In this document: piece by piece, positions 41,790-50,859 of the stretch
How positions within the stretch are numbered: position 1 is the first letter of the stretch
Layout of the letters: every line of letters begins with the position of its first letter
Source of the DNA: Chryseobacterium sp. FH1
GTDB lineage: Bacteria > Bacteroidota > Bacteroidia > Flavobacteriales > Weeksellaceae
Assembly: GCF_000735135.1 (NCBI RefSeq)
Contig: NZ_JPLZ01000007.1
Span: 124,001 to 188,000 of the forward strand
Length of the DNA: 64,000 bases
Reading direction: 5' to 3'
Notes under the pieces: model-generated
What the model was told of the DNA's origin: nothing
Seen by the model: only the letters and a program-made list of their open reading frames with translations
The model's database searches: none
Translations under genes and position numbers: made by a program

Positions 41790-43181
41790 ATGAAAATAAA
41801 ATATTCTGAACTAATTGACCAAACGCTTTATTTTCCTACAGAAGAATTCAATGTAGAAGAGAATAATCTGAAATTCCACGATATCAACCTGATGGAAGTT
41901 GTGGAAAAATTCGGAACTCCTTTGAAGTTCAATTATTTACCAAAAATTTCTCAGAATATTGAAAGGGCAAAATTCTGGTTCAAAGAAGCTTTTGAAAAGA
42001 ACGATTACCAAAAAACCTACAGATATTGCTACTGCACGAAGTCCAGTCATTTTGCATTCGTTGTAGAAGAAGCATTGAAGAATGATATCAGCTTGGAAAC
42101 GTCTTCGGCTTACGATATGGACATCGTGAAATCCCTTTATGACAAAGGAAAAGTAGATAAAAGTATCGAAGTGATTTGCAACGGTTTCAAAACTGATGAT
42201 TATTTGACTAAAATCTCAGATTTAATCAACAGCGGTTTCGAAAATATCACACCAATTCTGGATAATTACAGAGAGCTCGATAAGCTGACAGAAAGCATCG
42301 ACAGAACTTTTGACATCGGAATCAGAATTGCTTCTGAGGAAGAGCCGAAGTTCGAATTTTATACCTCAAGATTAGGAATCGGATACAAAGATATCATCCC
42401 ATATTACAGCCAAAAAATCGCTGAACATCCGAATGCAAGGCTGAAAATGCTTCACTTTTTCATCAACACTGGAATCAAAGACACGGCTTATTATTGGAAT
42501 GAATTGTACAAATGTCTCCGCGTTTATGCAAGATTGAAAAAAATTGCGCCAGAAGTGGATTCACTTAATATTGGTGGTGGTTTTCCAATCAAAACGTCAC
42601 TTAATTTCGATTACGACTATCAATATATGGTCAATGAGATTGTGTCTCAAATCAAGAAATTCTGTGAGGAAGAAGGTGTTGAGGAACCAAACATCTATAC
42701 AGAATTTGGAAGTTTTACCGTTGGAGAAAGTGGTGGACATTTATATAAAATTATTTCTCAGAAACGTCAGAATGACAGAGAAAAATGGAATATGATTGAT
42801 TCCTCTTTTATGACAACTTTGCCGGACACTTGGGCGATTTCACGTCACTTCATAATGTTGCCATTGAATCGTTGGGAGGATTCCTACGAAAGGGTTTTTC
42901 TTGGTGGATTGACTTGTGATTCAGATGATTACTACAATTCTGAGCAACATACGAATGCAATTTACCTTCCGGTTTTCAATGAGACAAAATCTTTGTACAT
43001 CGGATTTTTCCATACAGGTGCTTATCAGGAAACGATTGGCGGTTATGGCGGTGTTCACCATTGTTTGATGCCTCAGCCAAAACATATTTTGATTGATAAA
43101 GATGAGGATGGGAATCTGACTTACGAGCTTTTCCGTGAGGAGCAAAGGCCCGAAGATGTTCTTAAATTATTAGGCTATTAA
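41790..43181 (+). CDS. speA: arginine decarboxylase (biosynthetic-type, PLP-dependent)
   Basis: 463 residues, shorter than E. coli SpeA (about 650). The fold III PLP-binding lysine is Lys84 in YCTKSSHFAF; further family regions are YDMDIVKSLYDKG, LKMLHFFINTG, SLNIGGGFPIK (pyrophosphate-binding), YTEFGSFTVGESG, GGLTCDSDDYY (substrate/second subunit site) and FFHTGAYQETIGG. The product would be agmatine for polyamine synthesis. Followed by a strong terminator. The short form is usual in Bacteroidetes. Confidence 0.9.
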   Translation: MKIKYSELIDQTLYFPTEEFNVEENNLKFHDINLMEVVEKFGTPLKFNYLPKISQNIERAKFWFKEAFEKNDYQKTYRYCYCTKSSHFAFVVEEALKNDISLETSSAYDMDIVKSLYDKGKVDKSIEVICNGFKTDDYLTKISDLINSGFENITPILDNYRELDKLTESIDRTFDIGIRIASEEEPKFEFYTSRLGIGYKDIIPYYSQKIAEHPNARLKMLHFFINTGIKDTAYYWNELYKCLRVYARLKKIAPEVDSLNIGGGFPIKTSLNFDYDYQYMVNEIVSQIKKFCEEEGVEEPNIYTEFGSFTVGESGGHLYKIISQKRQNDREKWNMIDSSFMTTLPDTWAISRHFIMLPLNRWEDSYERVFLGGLTCDSDDYYNSEQHTNAIYLPVFNETKSLYIGFFHTGAYQETIGGYGGVHHCLMPQPKHILIDKDEDGNLTYELFREEQRPEDVLKLLGY

Positions 43182-43218
43182 TTCTAGAGAATAGACTTTT
43201 AGATAAGAGATAATAGAC

Positions 43219-43250
43219 AAAAAAAGCGGAATTAATTTCCGCTTTTTTTT
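43219..43250. terminator. bidirectional terminator between speA and nitroreductase
   Basis: AAAAAAAGCGGAA / TTCCGCTTTTTTT stem with 5-nt loop; serves both convergent genes. Confidence 0.9.
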
Positions 43251-43881
43251 ATTTGATTTCTGTGATGAATTCTTCGTTTGGTGTTCTGTATTTTTTCAGA
43301 TTTACCAGCCAGTCTCCGCTTGTGTCTCTGTAGCCTAAAGGTAGAATCACAACGCTTTTAAGACCTTTTTCTCTTAAACCTAAAAGTTCGTCAAGCGCAT
43401 TCATATCAAAACCTTCCATTGGTGTTGCGTCCACTTTTTGTTCAGCGGCGGCAGCGATTGCCAATCCGAAAGAGATGTATGCTTGTTTTGCAGCGTGCGT
43501 TGCGTGCCATTCGCTTCCAAGAGGCTCGTACATTCCCCAAAGTCTCGCTTTGTAATCGTCCATCGCTTCTGTTGGAATTCCTCTTTCTGCAGTCGTTTTT
43601 TCGAAAACTTCAGAAATGCTGTTGTGAGAATAGCCGTCCCAAGCTGCCCAGAACAAAAGGTGAGAACCATCTGTAATCTGAGCTTGACCATAAGCGATTG
43701 GCTGAATTTTCTCCAATAATTCTCTGTTGGTGATGACGAATAATCTGTAAGGTTGCAAACCAGATGATGAAGGCGCCAATCTAGCCGCCTCCACGATGTA
43801 ATCTACTTTATCTTGAGGAACGGGTTCGCCGTTCATTTTCTTTGTTGCGTAGCGCCAGTTCAAATCTTCTAATAAACTCAT
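43249..43881 (-). CDS. NAD(P)H-dependent nitroreductase-family oxidoreductase
   Basis: 210 residues from ATG 43881, the usual nitroreductase start (MSLLEDLNWRYATKKMNG); the longer frame has no family-like N-terminus. FMN-binding motif RYATKKM at about 10-16, APSSSGLQPYRLFVI (residues 36-50), and the C-terminal LLGLREKGLKSVVILPLGYRD. It resembles NfsB-type enzymes reducing quinones, nitro compounds or flavins. Divergent to the HxlR regulator gene, which probably controls it. Confidence 0.9.
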   Translation of the reverse strand: MSLLEDLNWRYATKKMNGEPVPQDKVDYIVEAARLAPSSSGLQPYRLFVITNRELLEKIQPIAYGQAQITDGSHLLFWAAWDGYSHNSISEVFEKTTAERGIPTEAMDDYKARLWGMYEPLGSEWHATHAAKQAYISFGLAIAAAAEQKVDATPMEGFDMNALDELLGLREKGLKSVVILPLGYRDTSGDWLVNLKKYRTPNEEFITEIK

Positions 43882-43908
43882 TTTCAATGATTTTTTAAAT
43901 TGAGAGTA

Positions 43909-43916
43909 CAAAGTTA
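43909..43916 (-). promoter_or_regulatory. -7 box TAACTTTG of the nitroreductase gene
   Basis: Minus-strand TAnnTTTG match 28 bp upstream of ATG 43881, in support of that start. Confidence 0.5.
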
Positions 43917-43944
43917 AGCAAGAAAAGTTTATTTTTGTAATGAG

Positions 43945-43976
43945 GTTACGAAAAGTTACTATCAATAAAAAGTTAC
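43945..43976. promoter_or_regulatory. GTTAC direct repeats, candidate HxlR operator
   Basis: GTTAC occurs at 43945-43949, 43955-43959 and 43972-43976, twice preceded by AAAA. They lie between the two divergent promoters (43909 and 44041). Confidence 0.35.
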
Positions 43977-44040
43977 GGGATTGATAATTAGATAATTGTG
44001 TAATTTTAAAATACGATTTCTTATCATATGATATTAAATC

Positions 44041-44048
44041 TAAATTTG
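44041..44048 (+). promoter_or_regulatory. -7 box TAAATTTG of the HxlR gene
   Basis: TAnnTTTG match 16 bp before the ATG at 44064. Confidence 0.45.
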
Positions 44049-44063
44049 AGAAATTAAAAATTT

Positions 44064-44411
44064 ATGAAAATAAAATGCTGTAAAACCAATATGTTGGCCG
44101 TTCAGGATACAATGGATGTTTTGAAAGGGAGATGGAAAATCCATATCATTGCCGCGCTGTGTTACAGCAAGTTGAGGTTTTCGGACATTCAAAAAGAAAT
44201 TGAGGGTGTCTCTGCAAAAATGCTGAGCAGTGAATTGAAAGATCTGGAAGAGAATCAATTAGTGAAAAGAACAGTTCTCAATACGCAACCAATAAGTGTG
44301 GAATATGAACTGACAGAATACGGCTACACGTTGAAAAAAGTCATCGAAAATCTTGCGGATTGGGGCGTCCAGCATCGGAAGACGATTCTCGGAAAAGCGT
44401 TGGAAAATTAA
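44064..44411 (+). CDS. HxlR-family transcriptional regulator
   Basis: 115 residues, single winged HTH: AVQDTMDVLKGRWKIHIIAALCYSKLRFSDIQKEIEGVSAKMLSSELKDLEENQLVKRTVLNTQPISVEYELTEYG covers the full HxlR domain. The conserved N-terminal Cys (CCKTNMLA, Cys6/7) may sense electrophiles or redox stress, as in YodB/HypR. Divergent from the nitroreductase gene, which is the textbook arrangement (HypR-HypO, YodB-AzoR) for quinone/nitro-responsive control. Confidence 0.93.
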   Translation: MKIKCCKTNMLAVQDTMDVLKGRWKIHIIAALCYSKLRFSDIQKEIEGVSAKMLSSELKDLEENQLVKRTVLNTQPISVEYELTEYGYTLKKVIENLADWGVQHRKTILGKALEN

Positions 44412-44497
44412 TCTAATTTTGATCTAAATTAATTTTTAAAATTGGATTGATCTCAGAATTTTTTATCTTTAATGCTTGTCTTTGATTTTTTCTTAAA

Positions 44498-45979
44498 ATG
44501 CTGGTCAGATTGTTTTCTTTGATATTGTTCTTGGGGTTTGCAGTAAGTGCGAATGCCCAAATAACTGATGCTCAGAATCTGACAAAAGATGTGAAATCAT
44601 TGATGTATTCTGACCCGGAAAAAGCAATCAAAGCATCACAATATATTGTTTCCAATCAAAGTTTTGGAACCACGGAAGATGTTTATAATGCCTGGCTTCT
44701 ACAAGCCGAAATTTATTTTGATCTTCGAAGATACAACGATGCGGTTGTAAAATTGATTTCGGCGGATAGAATTTCACAAAGCGTTGACAATGATTTCCTG
44801 AAAGCGAAGAATGAAACTCTGATCGGAAAGGTGTATTTAGTTCTTGGTTTTTTTGATGAATACCAATACGTTATCAAAGATCTTGATCAACTTTCGAAAT
44901 CTCTGAATGAGGAGGAGAAAAAGACAGTTGAACTTTGGAAAAAAGAATTGGAGATTCTAAAACTCTATCATCAAGGAAAATATAAGGAAAGTCTGGCGAA
45001 AATCAAAACCAATGTCAGTGCCGAAAGTAATCTTGATTCTTCGTACCAATCTCGCATTCAGGTTGTTAAATCAAGTATGGAAAACAGTCCAAAGCTTAAT
45101 TTTGGTAATTCAGAAATTTATTTTCAATTTTTATCAGCTTTGATAGACTCGAAATCTAAAATAAAAAAAGGTGAATTTGGAGTTGCTGATTTTTCAAAAT
45201 TGAAAGCACAATTTCCCAATTATAAATCCGATATTTTCTATCTCGACCTTTACAAAGAATTGTCGAATGTGGTTTGTGAAAGCGGTTCTGCAGATTGTTT
45301 CGAGACCAGAAAAGAGTATATAAAACTTTTAAAAGCTTCTGTATCGGATAAGCAAGAAGCGCGTGTGAATGTCATCAATCTCATCGATCAAAAAGAAAAC
45401 TCCAAGATTAATGAGCAAAAGAGAGTTCAGAGTTTATGGTTGTTATTCTTAATTATAATTGGTGCTTTGTCTTTGATTGTCAGTTTGATATATTATTTTG
45501 TGATTAAGAGTAAGGCGAATGTTGCAACGGTAGAATTCGAAAAGGAAAATATTTCCAAAGAATATGAGCAAAAACTGAGCGATCAGCTGAAAGATTTCCA
45601 AGCAAGTCACGTGTTTACAATTCCAGAAAAGACTGAGAATCTGATTCTTTCCAATCTAGAATCGTTTGAAAAAAGCAAAGATGTGAGAGATCCAAATCTT
45701 TCTTTATCAGTGTTGGCCAAGCGGATGAACACGAATTCCAAGTATTTGTCAGAAGTCATCAATAAGCATAAAGGAAAGAATTTCAATAATTATTTGAATG
45801 AATTGAGAGTCAACTATATCGTTGAAAAATTAATTCAAAATCCTGAATATCTGCAATATAAGACAAGTTATCTTGCGGAAGAAGCTGGTTTTGCCTCGCG
45901 TACAACTTTCACGACTATTTTTAAGAATGTGACTGGGAAAAGCCCGTCGCAGTTTATCGATGAACTTAAAAACAGATGA
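44498..45979 (+). CDS. TPR sensor with transmembrane helix and AraC-type HTH
   Basis: 493 residues. Signal peptide (to SANAQ, about 21), TPR-like helical periplasmic domain (25-300), membrane helix at about 312-335, a coiled linker, and a C-terminal AraC HTH (about 390-490: LSVLAKRMNTNSKYLSEVINKH and the second helix-turn-helix YLAEEAGFASRTTFTTIFKNVTGKSPSQF). It can be a membrane-bound one-component regulator reading a periplasmic signal. It is coupled to the next gene, whose start lies 1 bp after this stop. The three T9SS cargo genes downstream are candidate targets. Confidence 0.9.
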   Translation: MLVRLFSLILFLGFAVSANAQITDAQNLTKDVKSLMYSDPEKAIKASQYIVSNQSFGTTEDVYNAWLLQAEIYFDLRRYNDAVVKLISADRISQSVDNDFLKAKNETLIGKVYLVLGFFDEYQYVIKDLDQLSKSLNEEEKKTVELWKKELEILKLYHQGKYKESLAKIKTNVSAESNLDSSYQSRIQVVKSSMENSPKLNFGNSEIYFQFLSALIDSKSKIKKGEFGVADFSKLKAQFPNYKSDIFYLDLYKELSNVVCESGSADCFETRKEYIKLLKASVSDKQEARVNVINLIDQKENSKINEQKRVQSLWLLFLIIIGALSLIVSLIYYFVIKSKANVATVEFEKENISKEYEQKLSDQLKDFQASHVFTIPEKTENLILSNLESFEKSKDVRDPNLSLSVLAKRMNTNSKYLSEVINKHKGKNFNNYLNELRVNYIVEKLIQNPEYLQYKTSYLAEEAGFASRTTFTTIFKNVTGKSPSQFIDELKNR

Positions 45980-45980
45980 T

Positions 45981-47063
45981 ATGAAGAAAAGTTTGTACGT
46001 CTTGTTTTTATTAATTTCCATTCTTGGTTTCTCGCAATCTGAATCCAAATTGGAAAAACAGATCATAGAAGTTGATAGATTGGCTTTTTTGGATCCGGAT
46101 TCTGCTTTGATAGTGGCGAAAAAGATAGAACCGAAACTCAATGACGACCGATTGAAAAGCAAACTTCTTCTAGCAAAAGGAAGCGCATATTCTGTAAAAC
46201 ATTTATCTTCTACAGCGTTGAAATCCGGTTTTGAAGCGTTGGACATTTCTCAAAAAGCCAAAGATTCCGTAATGATGGTGAATACGTTGGGATTCATTGG
46301 TAATCAGTATTATATCTTGAAACTTAATAAAAAAGCGATCAATCATCTGAACAGGGCTGAGACTATCATTGATTTTCTGAATGATGCATCTCTGAATCAG
46401 ATGACTGCTAATATTTATTTTGTTAAAGCATTGATTTACAAAGATAATTTAGATCCGGCATTTGCAATTACTTATTTTGATAAAGCAATTGATGCCTATA
46501 ATAAAATTGATGACAGAAGCAGTGTTCTAAATCGAAATATTACCAAGATTCAAAAGGGATATTCTTTGCTTGATATTGGAAAATTGGATGAGGCAGAAGC
46601 TATATTTCAAGAAGTTATCGGTGTTTCAGAACTTAGTAAAATGACGGAAGTTACGTCGTACGCAAAAGTCGGTTTGGCATTTACATATGAGAAAAAGAAA
46701 GATTACAAAAGCGCAAATGCAATTCTTTTAGAAACAGAAAAGCAAATTGGACAAAGTCCAAATATTGGAATTCTGACAGAAGTTTATGATGCTTTAAGTC
46801 AAAATTATTTGGATCAAAACAACGCCGAACAATATTTCAATTACAACAGAAAGCTCGAAAAAAACATCTTAGAAAATGATGAAATCGAGACAAGATCTTT
46901 CTCGGATCTGCTTAAAAAAAATATAGAATCGCAAAATGATGAGTTTGATAATAATCAAAATAAATTCTATTTGTTTGTCATTTTAATAATTTTATTTACG
47001 ATCGGTAGCTTATTTTACATCAGAAAAAAGATAAATCAGCTGAAATCCTCAAATTATCATTAA
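45981..47063 (+). CDS. TPR membrane protein paralogous to the AraC sensor but without HTH
   Basis: 360 residues from the ATG at 45981, 1 bp after the upstream stop (45979); the frame extends to an ATG at 45960, overlapping the upstream gene. Signal peptide to about SQS, TPR helices (FIGNQYYILKLNKKAINHLNRAE, AKVGLAFTYEKKKDYKSA), membrane helix near 330-350 and only about 15 residues after it. The layout is that of the AraC protein up to the membrane helix, with the DNA-binding part missing. It could be a co-sensor or an inhibitory partner. No HTH remnant is found downstream, so it is not a simple frameshift. Confidence 0.8.
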   Translation: MKKSLYVLFLLISILGFSQSESKLEKQIIEVDRLAFLDPDSALIVAKKIEPKLNDDRLKSKLLLAKGSAYSVKHLSSTALKSGFEALDISQKAKDSVMMVNTLGFIGNQYYILKLNKKAINHLNRAETIIDFLNDASLNQMTANIYFVKALIYKDNLDPAFAITYFDKAIDAYNKIDDRSSVLNRNITKIQKGYSLLDIGKLDEAEAIFQEVIGVSELSKMTEVTSYAKVGLAFTYEKKKDYKSANAILLETEKQIGQSPNIGILTEVYDALSQNYLDQNNAEQYFNYNRKLEKNILENDEIETRSFSDLLKKNIESQNDEFDNNQNKFYLFVILIILFTIGSLFYIRKKINQLKSSNYH

Positions 47064-47186
47064 ATAATCTTTTTTCGATTTAATTGTTTGATTGTTAGTG
47101 TTTTAAAAATGTAAAAACGGTGTCAATAATCGTGTAAATTCTATAATTCCTAACATCAATAGTTTTATTTTTAGAAATTTCATAGG

Positions 47187-47194
47187 TACATTTG
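47187..47194 (+). promoter_or_regulatory. -7 box TACATTTG for T9SS cargo 1
   Basis: TAnnTTTG match 24 bp before the ATG at 47218. Confidence 0.45.
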
Positions 47195-47217
47195 GTTTAT
47201 AATTAAAATCAGAAAAT

Positions 47218-48648
47218 ATGAAATTGAAAAACGCTTTTCTTGCATCGTTGCTTTTATCGGGAATGCTGTCTGCACAAACTATTGCTATAGATACAACCGT
47301 ACCTAATAATCCTGCACCTGAAAACAGTATTTTGGAATATTGGTATTGGGCTTACGGTATCAAGGTTACTGGAAGTGGTTTTGCTTCTAACGCGACAATC
47401 AAATTTACGTCAGTAGATCCTCAAGGTGGTTTGAGGTCTTTAACTTCTACAACAGATGCTACAGGAAATATCACTTTCCAATTCAATGGTTGGACCAATA
47501 CTTCTCCGTTGGGAAATTACACGCTAAATGTTGAAGATGCTTCTGGAAAAACGGTAACCGGAAATTATATTGTTGTCAAAGATCCTAAAAACGTTATTAC
47601 GGGGACTGCAACACCGGTAGAATTCAAAATGATGAATTTTGCATCTGGTTCTACCGTAAAAGTTAAAAATTTGGTTCCTTATGGACAAGTGAAAATTAAT
47701 GTTGGTGATCCTGCGTCTGGTGCTTGGGAACTCAACAAAGATGAGGAGATGTTTGCTGATGAAAACGGAGAACTGGATATAGCCTTCAATAGTAATTCTA
47801 AACTTTTTGCTCCCGCTGGGATGGTTCCTCTTCAAGCTGTGGAAGGTAACTGGAGCATAAGTTATAACGATTGGTCTGGAGAAGGTCTTAAAGGAAGTAC
47901 GAAAATCAGAGTTCTTCCAAATAACCCAAGCACGTCATCATATTGTGGCGTTAGCGCAACTGTTTCTGAGCCGATCACATCTGTTACATTTGCTGATTTG
48001 ACTAATGTTTCTGACCCTAACGCAAGCAGTTCTTACGAAAACTTCCTTTCAAAAGTTGGAAATATCGAAAGAGGTAAAGAGTACAAAATGACTGTGAAAG
48101 GTAATACGACCGGTTCTTGGAAAGTGAGCACATTCACGGCTTTCATCGATTGGAATCAAAACGGAATCCTGGATAACGAGAATGAGATCCACAGAATTGG
48201 ATTTGTAAAAGGAAGTACGGGAATGGATGACATTTCAGCAGAATTGACAATCAAAGTTCCTGAAAATGCAGTGGTTGGAAATACAAGACTCAGACTTTTG
48301 AAAGTTAATTCGCCTTCTACTTTCGCAATGTTCTGGCCGACTGGCGCTTGCGGAAATTATAATAATGGACAAGTCGAAGATTATACATTGAATGTAAAAG
48401 AAGCGTTGGCAACCAATGAAACTTCATTCAGCAAAGTACAGCTTTATCCAAATCCTGTAAAAGATGTCTTGACTGTTTCTTCTAATAAAAAAGTGAACTC
48501 CATCTCTGTCTACAATGCAAACGGACAATTGGTAAAAACTGCACAGAATGCAAATACTGTCAATATGAGTAATCTTTCTGCTGGTGTTTATGTTATTACA
48601 ACGGATGTGGATGGAAAAACCGAGACTTCCAAAGTGATCAAGAAATAA
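47218..48648 (+). CDS. T9SS cargo with GEVED domain
   Basis: 476 residues. Signal peptide (to LSAQ, about 18), an Ig-like N-terminal part (residues 20-235), a GEVED domain (about 240-395: FTAFIDWNQNGILDNENE and the closing GNYNNGQVEDYTLNV), and a type A sorting domain at 402-476 (VQLYPNPVKDVLTVSSNKKVN to SKVIKK). Exported across the outer membrane by T9SS and probably attached to the surface. First of three T9SS cargo genes in a row; ends with terminator 48690-48733. Confidence 0.9.
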   Translation: MKLKNAFLASLLLSGMLSAQTIAIDTTVPNNPAPENSILEYWYWAYGIKVTGSGFASNATIKFTSVDPQGGLRSLTSTTDATGNITFQFNGWTNTSPLGNYTLNVEDASGKTVTGNYIVVKDPKNVITGTATPVEFKMMNFASGSTVKVKNLVPYGQVKINVGDPASGAWELNKDEEMFADENGELDIAFNSNSKLFAPAGMVPLQAVEGNWSISYNDWSGEGLKGSTKIRVLPNNPSTSSYCGVSATVSEPITSVTFADLTNVSDPNASSSYENFLSKVGNIERGKEYKMTVKGNTTGSWKVSTFTAFIDWNQNGILDNENEIHRIGFVKGSTGMDDISAELTIKVPENAVVGNTRLRLLKVNSPSTFAMFWPTGACGNYNNGQVEDYTLNVKEALATNETSFSKVQLYPNPVKDVLTVSSNKKVNSISVYNANGQLVKTAQNANTVNMSNLSAGVYVITTDVDGKTETSKVIKK

Positions 48649-48689
48649 TACTAAACACAAAATTCTTCAAAAAAAATTAAAAAACTTTT

Positions 48690-48733
48690 CCGGCTAATGT
48701 CAAGTTCTACTTTATCAGTAGCCGGATTTTTAT
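48690..48733 (+). terminator. terminator after T9SS cargo 1
   Basis: CCGGCTA (48690-48696) / TAGCCGG (48719-48725) with a 22-nt loop and ATTTTTATT after it. Confidence 0.65.
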
Positions 48734-48767
48734 TGCCCAACTTTAACTATTAATATAACTAACTTAT

Positions 48768-50756
48768 ATGAAAAAATCTATACTGTTTTTGCCACTTTTT
48801 GTGGGAACATCAATTTTTGCACAAGTAGATGTGGCGGCTACCTCCGGAACGGGAACTGCTACTTACACTACTGTCAAAGGTGCTTTCGATGCCATCAATG
48901 CTGGGACGCATCAAGGTGCAATTAATATTACGATCACTGCAAATACTTCAGAAACTGCCACGGCGATTTTGAACAGAAGCACTGGAACTTCTAATTTCTC
49001 ATCCGTTGTTTTGAAACCAGCTGCGGGCGTAACAGCTTCTATCACGAATGCTTCTGCGCCTGGTGCTGTTCTAAGAATTCTTGGAAGTAATGTTACGATA
49101 GATGGAAGCAACGATGGTTCGGATTCTAAAAACCTTAGTATCGTCAATAGTTTTACCACGGGCGCACAAGTTGTGGTGTTAGGATCTGGCGATGTTGCAA
49201 ATCCGTTGTCCAATGTAACTTTGAAAAATACCAACGTCATCAATAGCATCAAATCTGCTGGTTACGGAATCGTCGTAGCAAACGGAACTGGTTCTGCAAC
49301 TGCAACAGCTGGATATTTCAATAACATTAAAATAGAAAATAATTCTGTTCAGAGGTCTTATCAGGGGATTTATTTCCTTGCTGTTTCTGCCACTGGAAAT
49401 GGTGCGAATTCCATCATCTCAAAAAATGATCTGTCAACAAGCGGAGAAAATTGCAACAGATTTTTAGGGATTTACCTAGGCGGAACAGATGGTGTGACTG
49501 TTTCGGAGAACAAGATCGGGAATTTTGAAAATACAACCAACGAATCAAAAAGAGGAATGTGGCTGGCTATTGGAACTATGAACTCAACGATTTCTGATAA
49601 TATCATAGATAACATCGGTGTCAATAATGCTGGAGGTGGAAGTGCAACAGGGATTCAAATTTTCACGAATGCTGGATTTGGTGGTGTTCCATCTTCAAAC
49701 AAAATTCTACGAAACAAAATTTCAAACTTGTACAGTAATGGATTCAATAGTTCTGTTACTGGTATCACTGTCGGGACTAGCTCAAATACTGCGGGTACTG
49801 TGATAAGCCAAAATGAGATCAGTAATCTGGTAGGAAACAGGACAGCAACTACAGTTGGCTACGGTGCGCAAGCAATCATATTGGGTAGTGGAACAGCATC
49901 TAATACATTAGTTAGCAATAATTTCATTTCAAAAATATCAAGTTTTGCGGCTAATACAGGTTCTGGAACTTACACTGGTGGAATTATGGTCAATGCAGGA
50001 TCTGGATATAAGATTTACAACAATTCGGTTTATTTGACAGAAACTCAGAATGATGGAACCAATAGAGGTCTTCCTATCGCTTTCAGCGTGACTTCTGGTG
50101 TTACTACTGCAGGTGCTATCGATCTTAGAAATAACATTTTTGTGACAAACCTTGCAGATGCTGCAGTCCCAGCTTTCGCAATGTCCACGACGCCAGTTAG
50201 TACAATATATTCAAACATAGAAAATAACATCTATTACAGTTCTGGACCTGCTTTGGGACAAACGCCTGGAGGTCCGCCTGCTTACACGGATATTGCGGGA
50301 ATGAAAAGTATCTTAGGTGGAAACAACAATTCCATAGAAGTGCTTCCACGATTTGTTTCCAATACAGATCTTCATTTGACTCAAGATATTGAGAATTTAG
50401 CGATTGATAACAAAGGAGTTACGTTAACAGATGTTACAGTTGATATTGATGATGAAGCCAGAAATGCAACGACGCCGGATATTGGTGCGGACGAATTTAC
50501 GATTGAAACAATGGCCGTGAATGATGTGGCAAACAAAGCAAAAGTTCAAGTTTATCCAAATCCTGTGAATGATGTTTTGACTGTTTCTTCTGACAAAAAA
50601 GTAAATCAGATTTCGGTTTATAATGTCGGCGGGCAATTGATTCAAGAAGCAAAAAATTCTAACGTCATCAATCTTACAAAACTTTCCTCAGGTGTTTATT
50701 TTGTAAAAACAACGATTGAAGGAAAAGTAGAAATGACCAAGGTTATTAAGAAATAA
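48768..50756 (+). CDS. T9SS cargo, right-handed beta-helix (pectate-lyase-like) protein
   Basis: 662 residues. Signal peptide (to FAQ, about 19), then a long repeated beta-helix region (about 80-560) with N/G/S-rich turns (NVTLKNTNVINSIKSAGYGIVVANG, SNKILRNKISNLYSNG), and a sorting domain at about 590-662 (VQVYPNPVNDVLTVSSDKK to TKVIKK). Parallel beta-helix proteins of this form bind or cut polysaccharides or act as adhesins; catalytic residues cannot be assigned. The sorting domain is very close to that of the next gene. Confidence 0.88.
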   Translation: MKKSILFLPLFVGTSIFAQVDVAATSGTGTATYTTVKGAFDAINAGTHQGAINITITANTSETATAILNRSTGTSNFSSVVLKPAAGVTASITNASAPGAVLRILGSNVTIDGSNDGSDSKNLSIVNSFTTGAQVVVLGSGDVANPLSNVTLKNTNVINSIKSAGYGIVVANGTGSATATAGYFNNIKIENNSVQRSYQGIYFLAVSATGNGANSIISKNDLSTSGENCNRFLGIYLGGTDGVTVSENKIGNFENTTNESKRGMWLAIGTMNSTISDNIIDNIGVNNAGGGSATGIQIFTNAGFGGVPSSNKILRNKISNLYSNGFNSSVTGITVGTSSNTAGTVISQNEISNLVGNRTATTVGYGAQAIILGSGTASNTLVSNNFISKISSFAANTGSGTYTGGIMVNAGSGYKIYNNSVYLTETQNDGTNRGLPIAFSVTSGVTTAGAIDLRNNIFVTNLADAAVPAFAMSTTPVSTIYSNIENNIYYSSGPALGQTPGGPPAYTDIAGMKSILGGNNNSIEVLPRFVSNTDLHLTQDIENLAIDNKGVTLTDVTVDIDDEARNATTPDIGADEFTIETMAVNDVANKAKVQVYPNPVNDVLTVSSDKKVNQISVYNVGGQLIQEAKNSNVINLTKLSSGVYFVKTTIEGKVEMTKVIKK

Positions 50757-50785
50757 ATTTAATTCATCATAATTATTTAAACGAG

Positions 50786-50818
50786 ACGAGGCTGATCTTT
50801 GAAAGGCCTCGTTTTTTT
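50786..50818 (+). terminator. terminator after T9SS cargo 2
   Basis: ACGAGGC / GCCTCGT stem with 13-nt loop then seven T residues. The stem and the first loop bases (TGATCTT) are repeated at the terminator after cargo 3. Confidence 0.8.
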
Positions 50819-50859
50819 AGGGTTTGAAATGATTATCATTAATATTTTTTAAATTTAAT

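Noticed and set aside
43401-43719. Overlapping frames inside the nitroreductase gene
   Set aside because: No start context or motifs; shadows of the real gene.
43882-43965. N-terminal extension of the nitroreductase
   Set aside because: It would include the predicted promoter box and has no family similarity.
45981-47063. HTH-less TPR gene as a frameshifted AraC regulator
   Set aside because: No HTH-like codons are found in any frame in the 150 bp after the stop.
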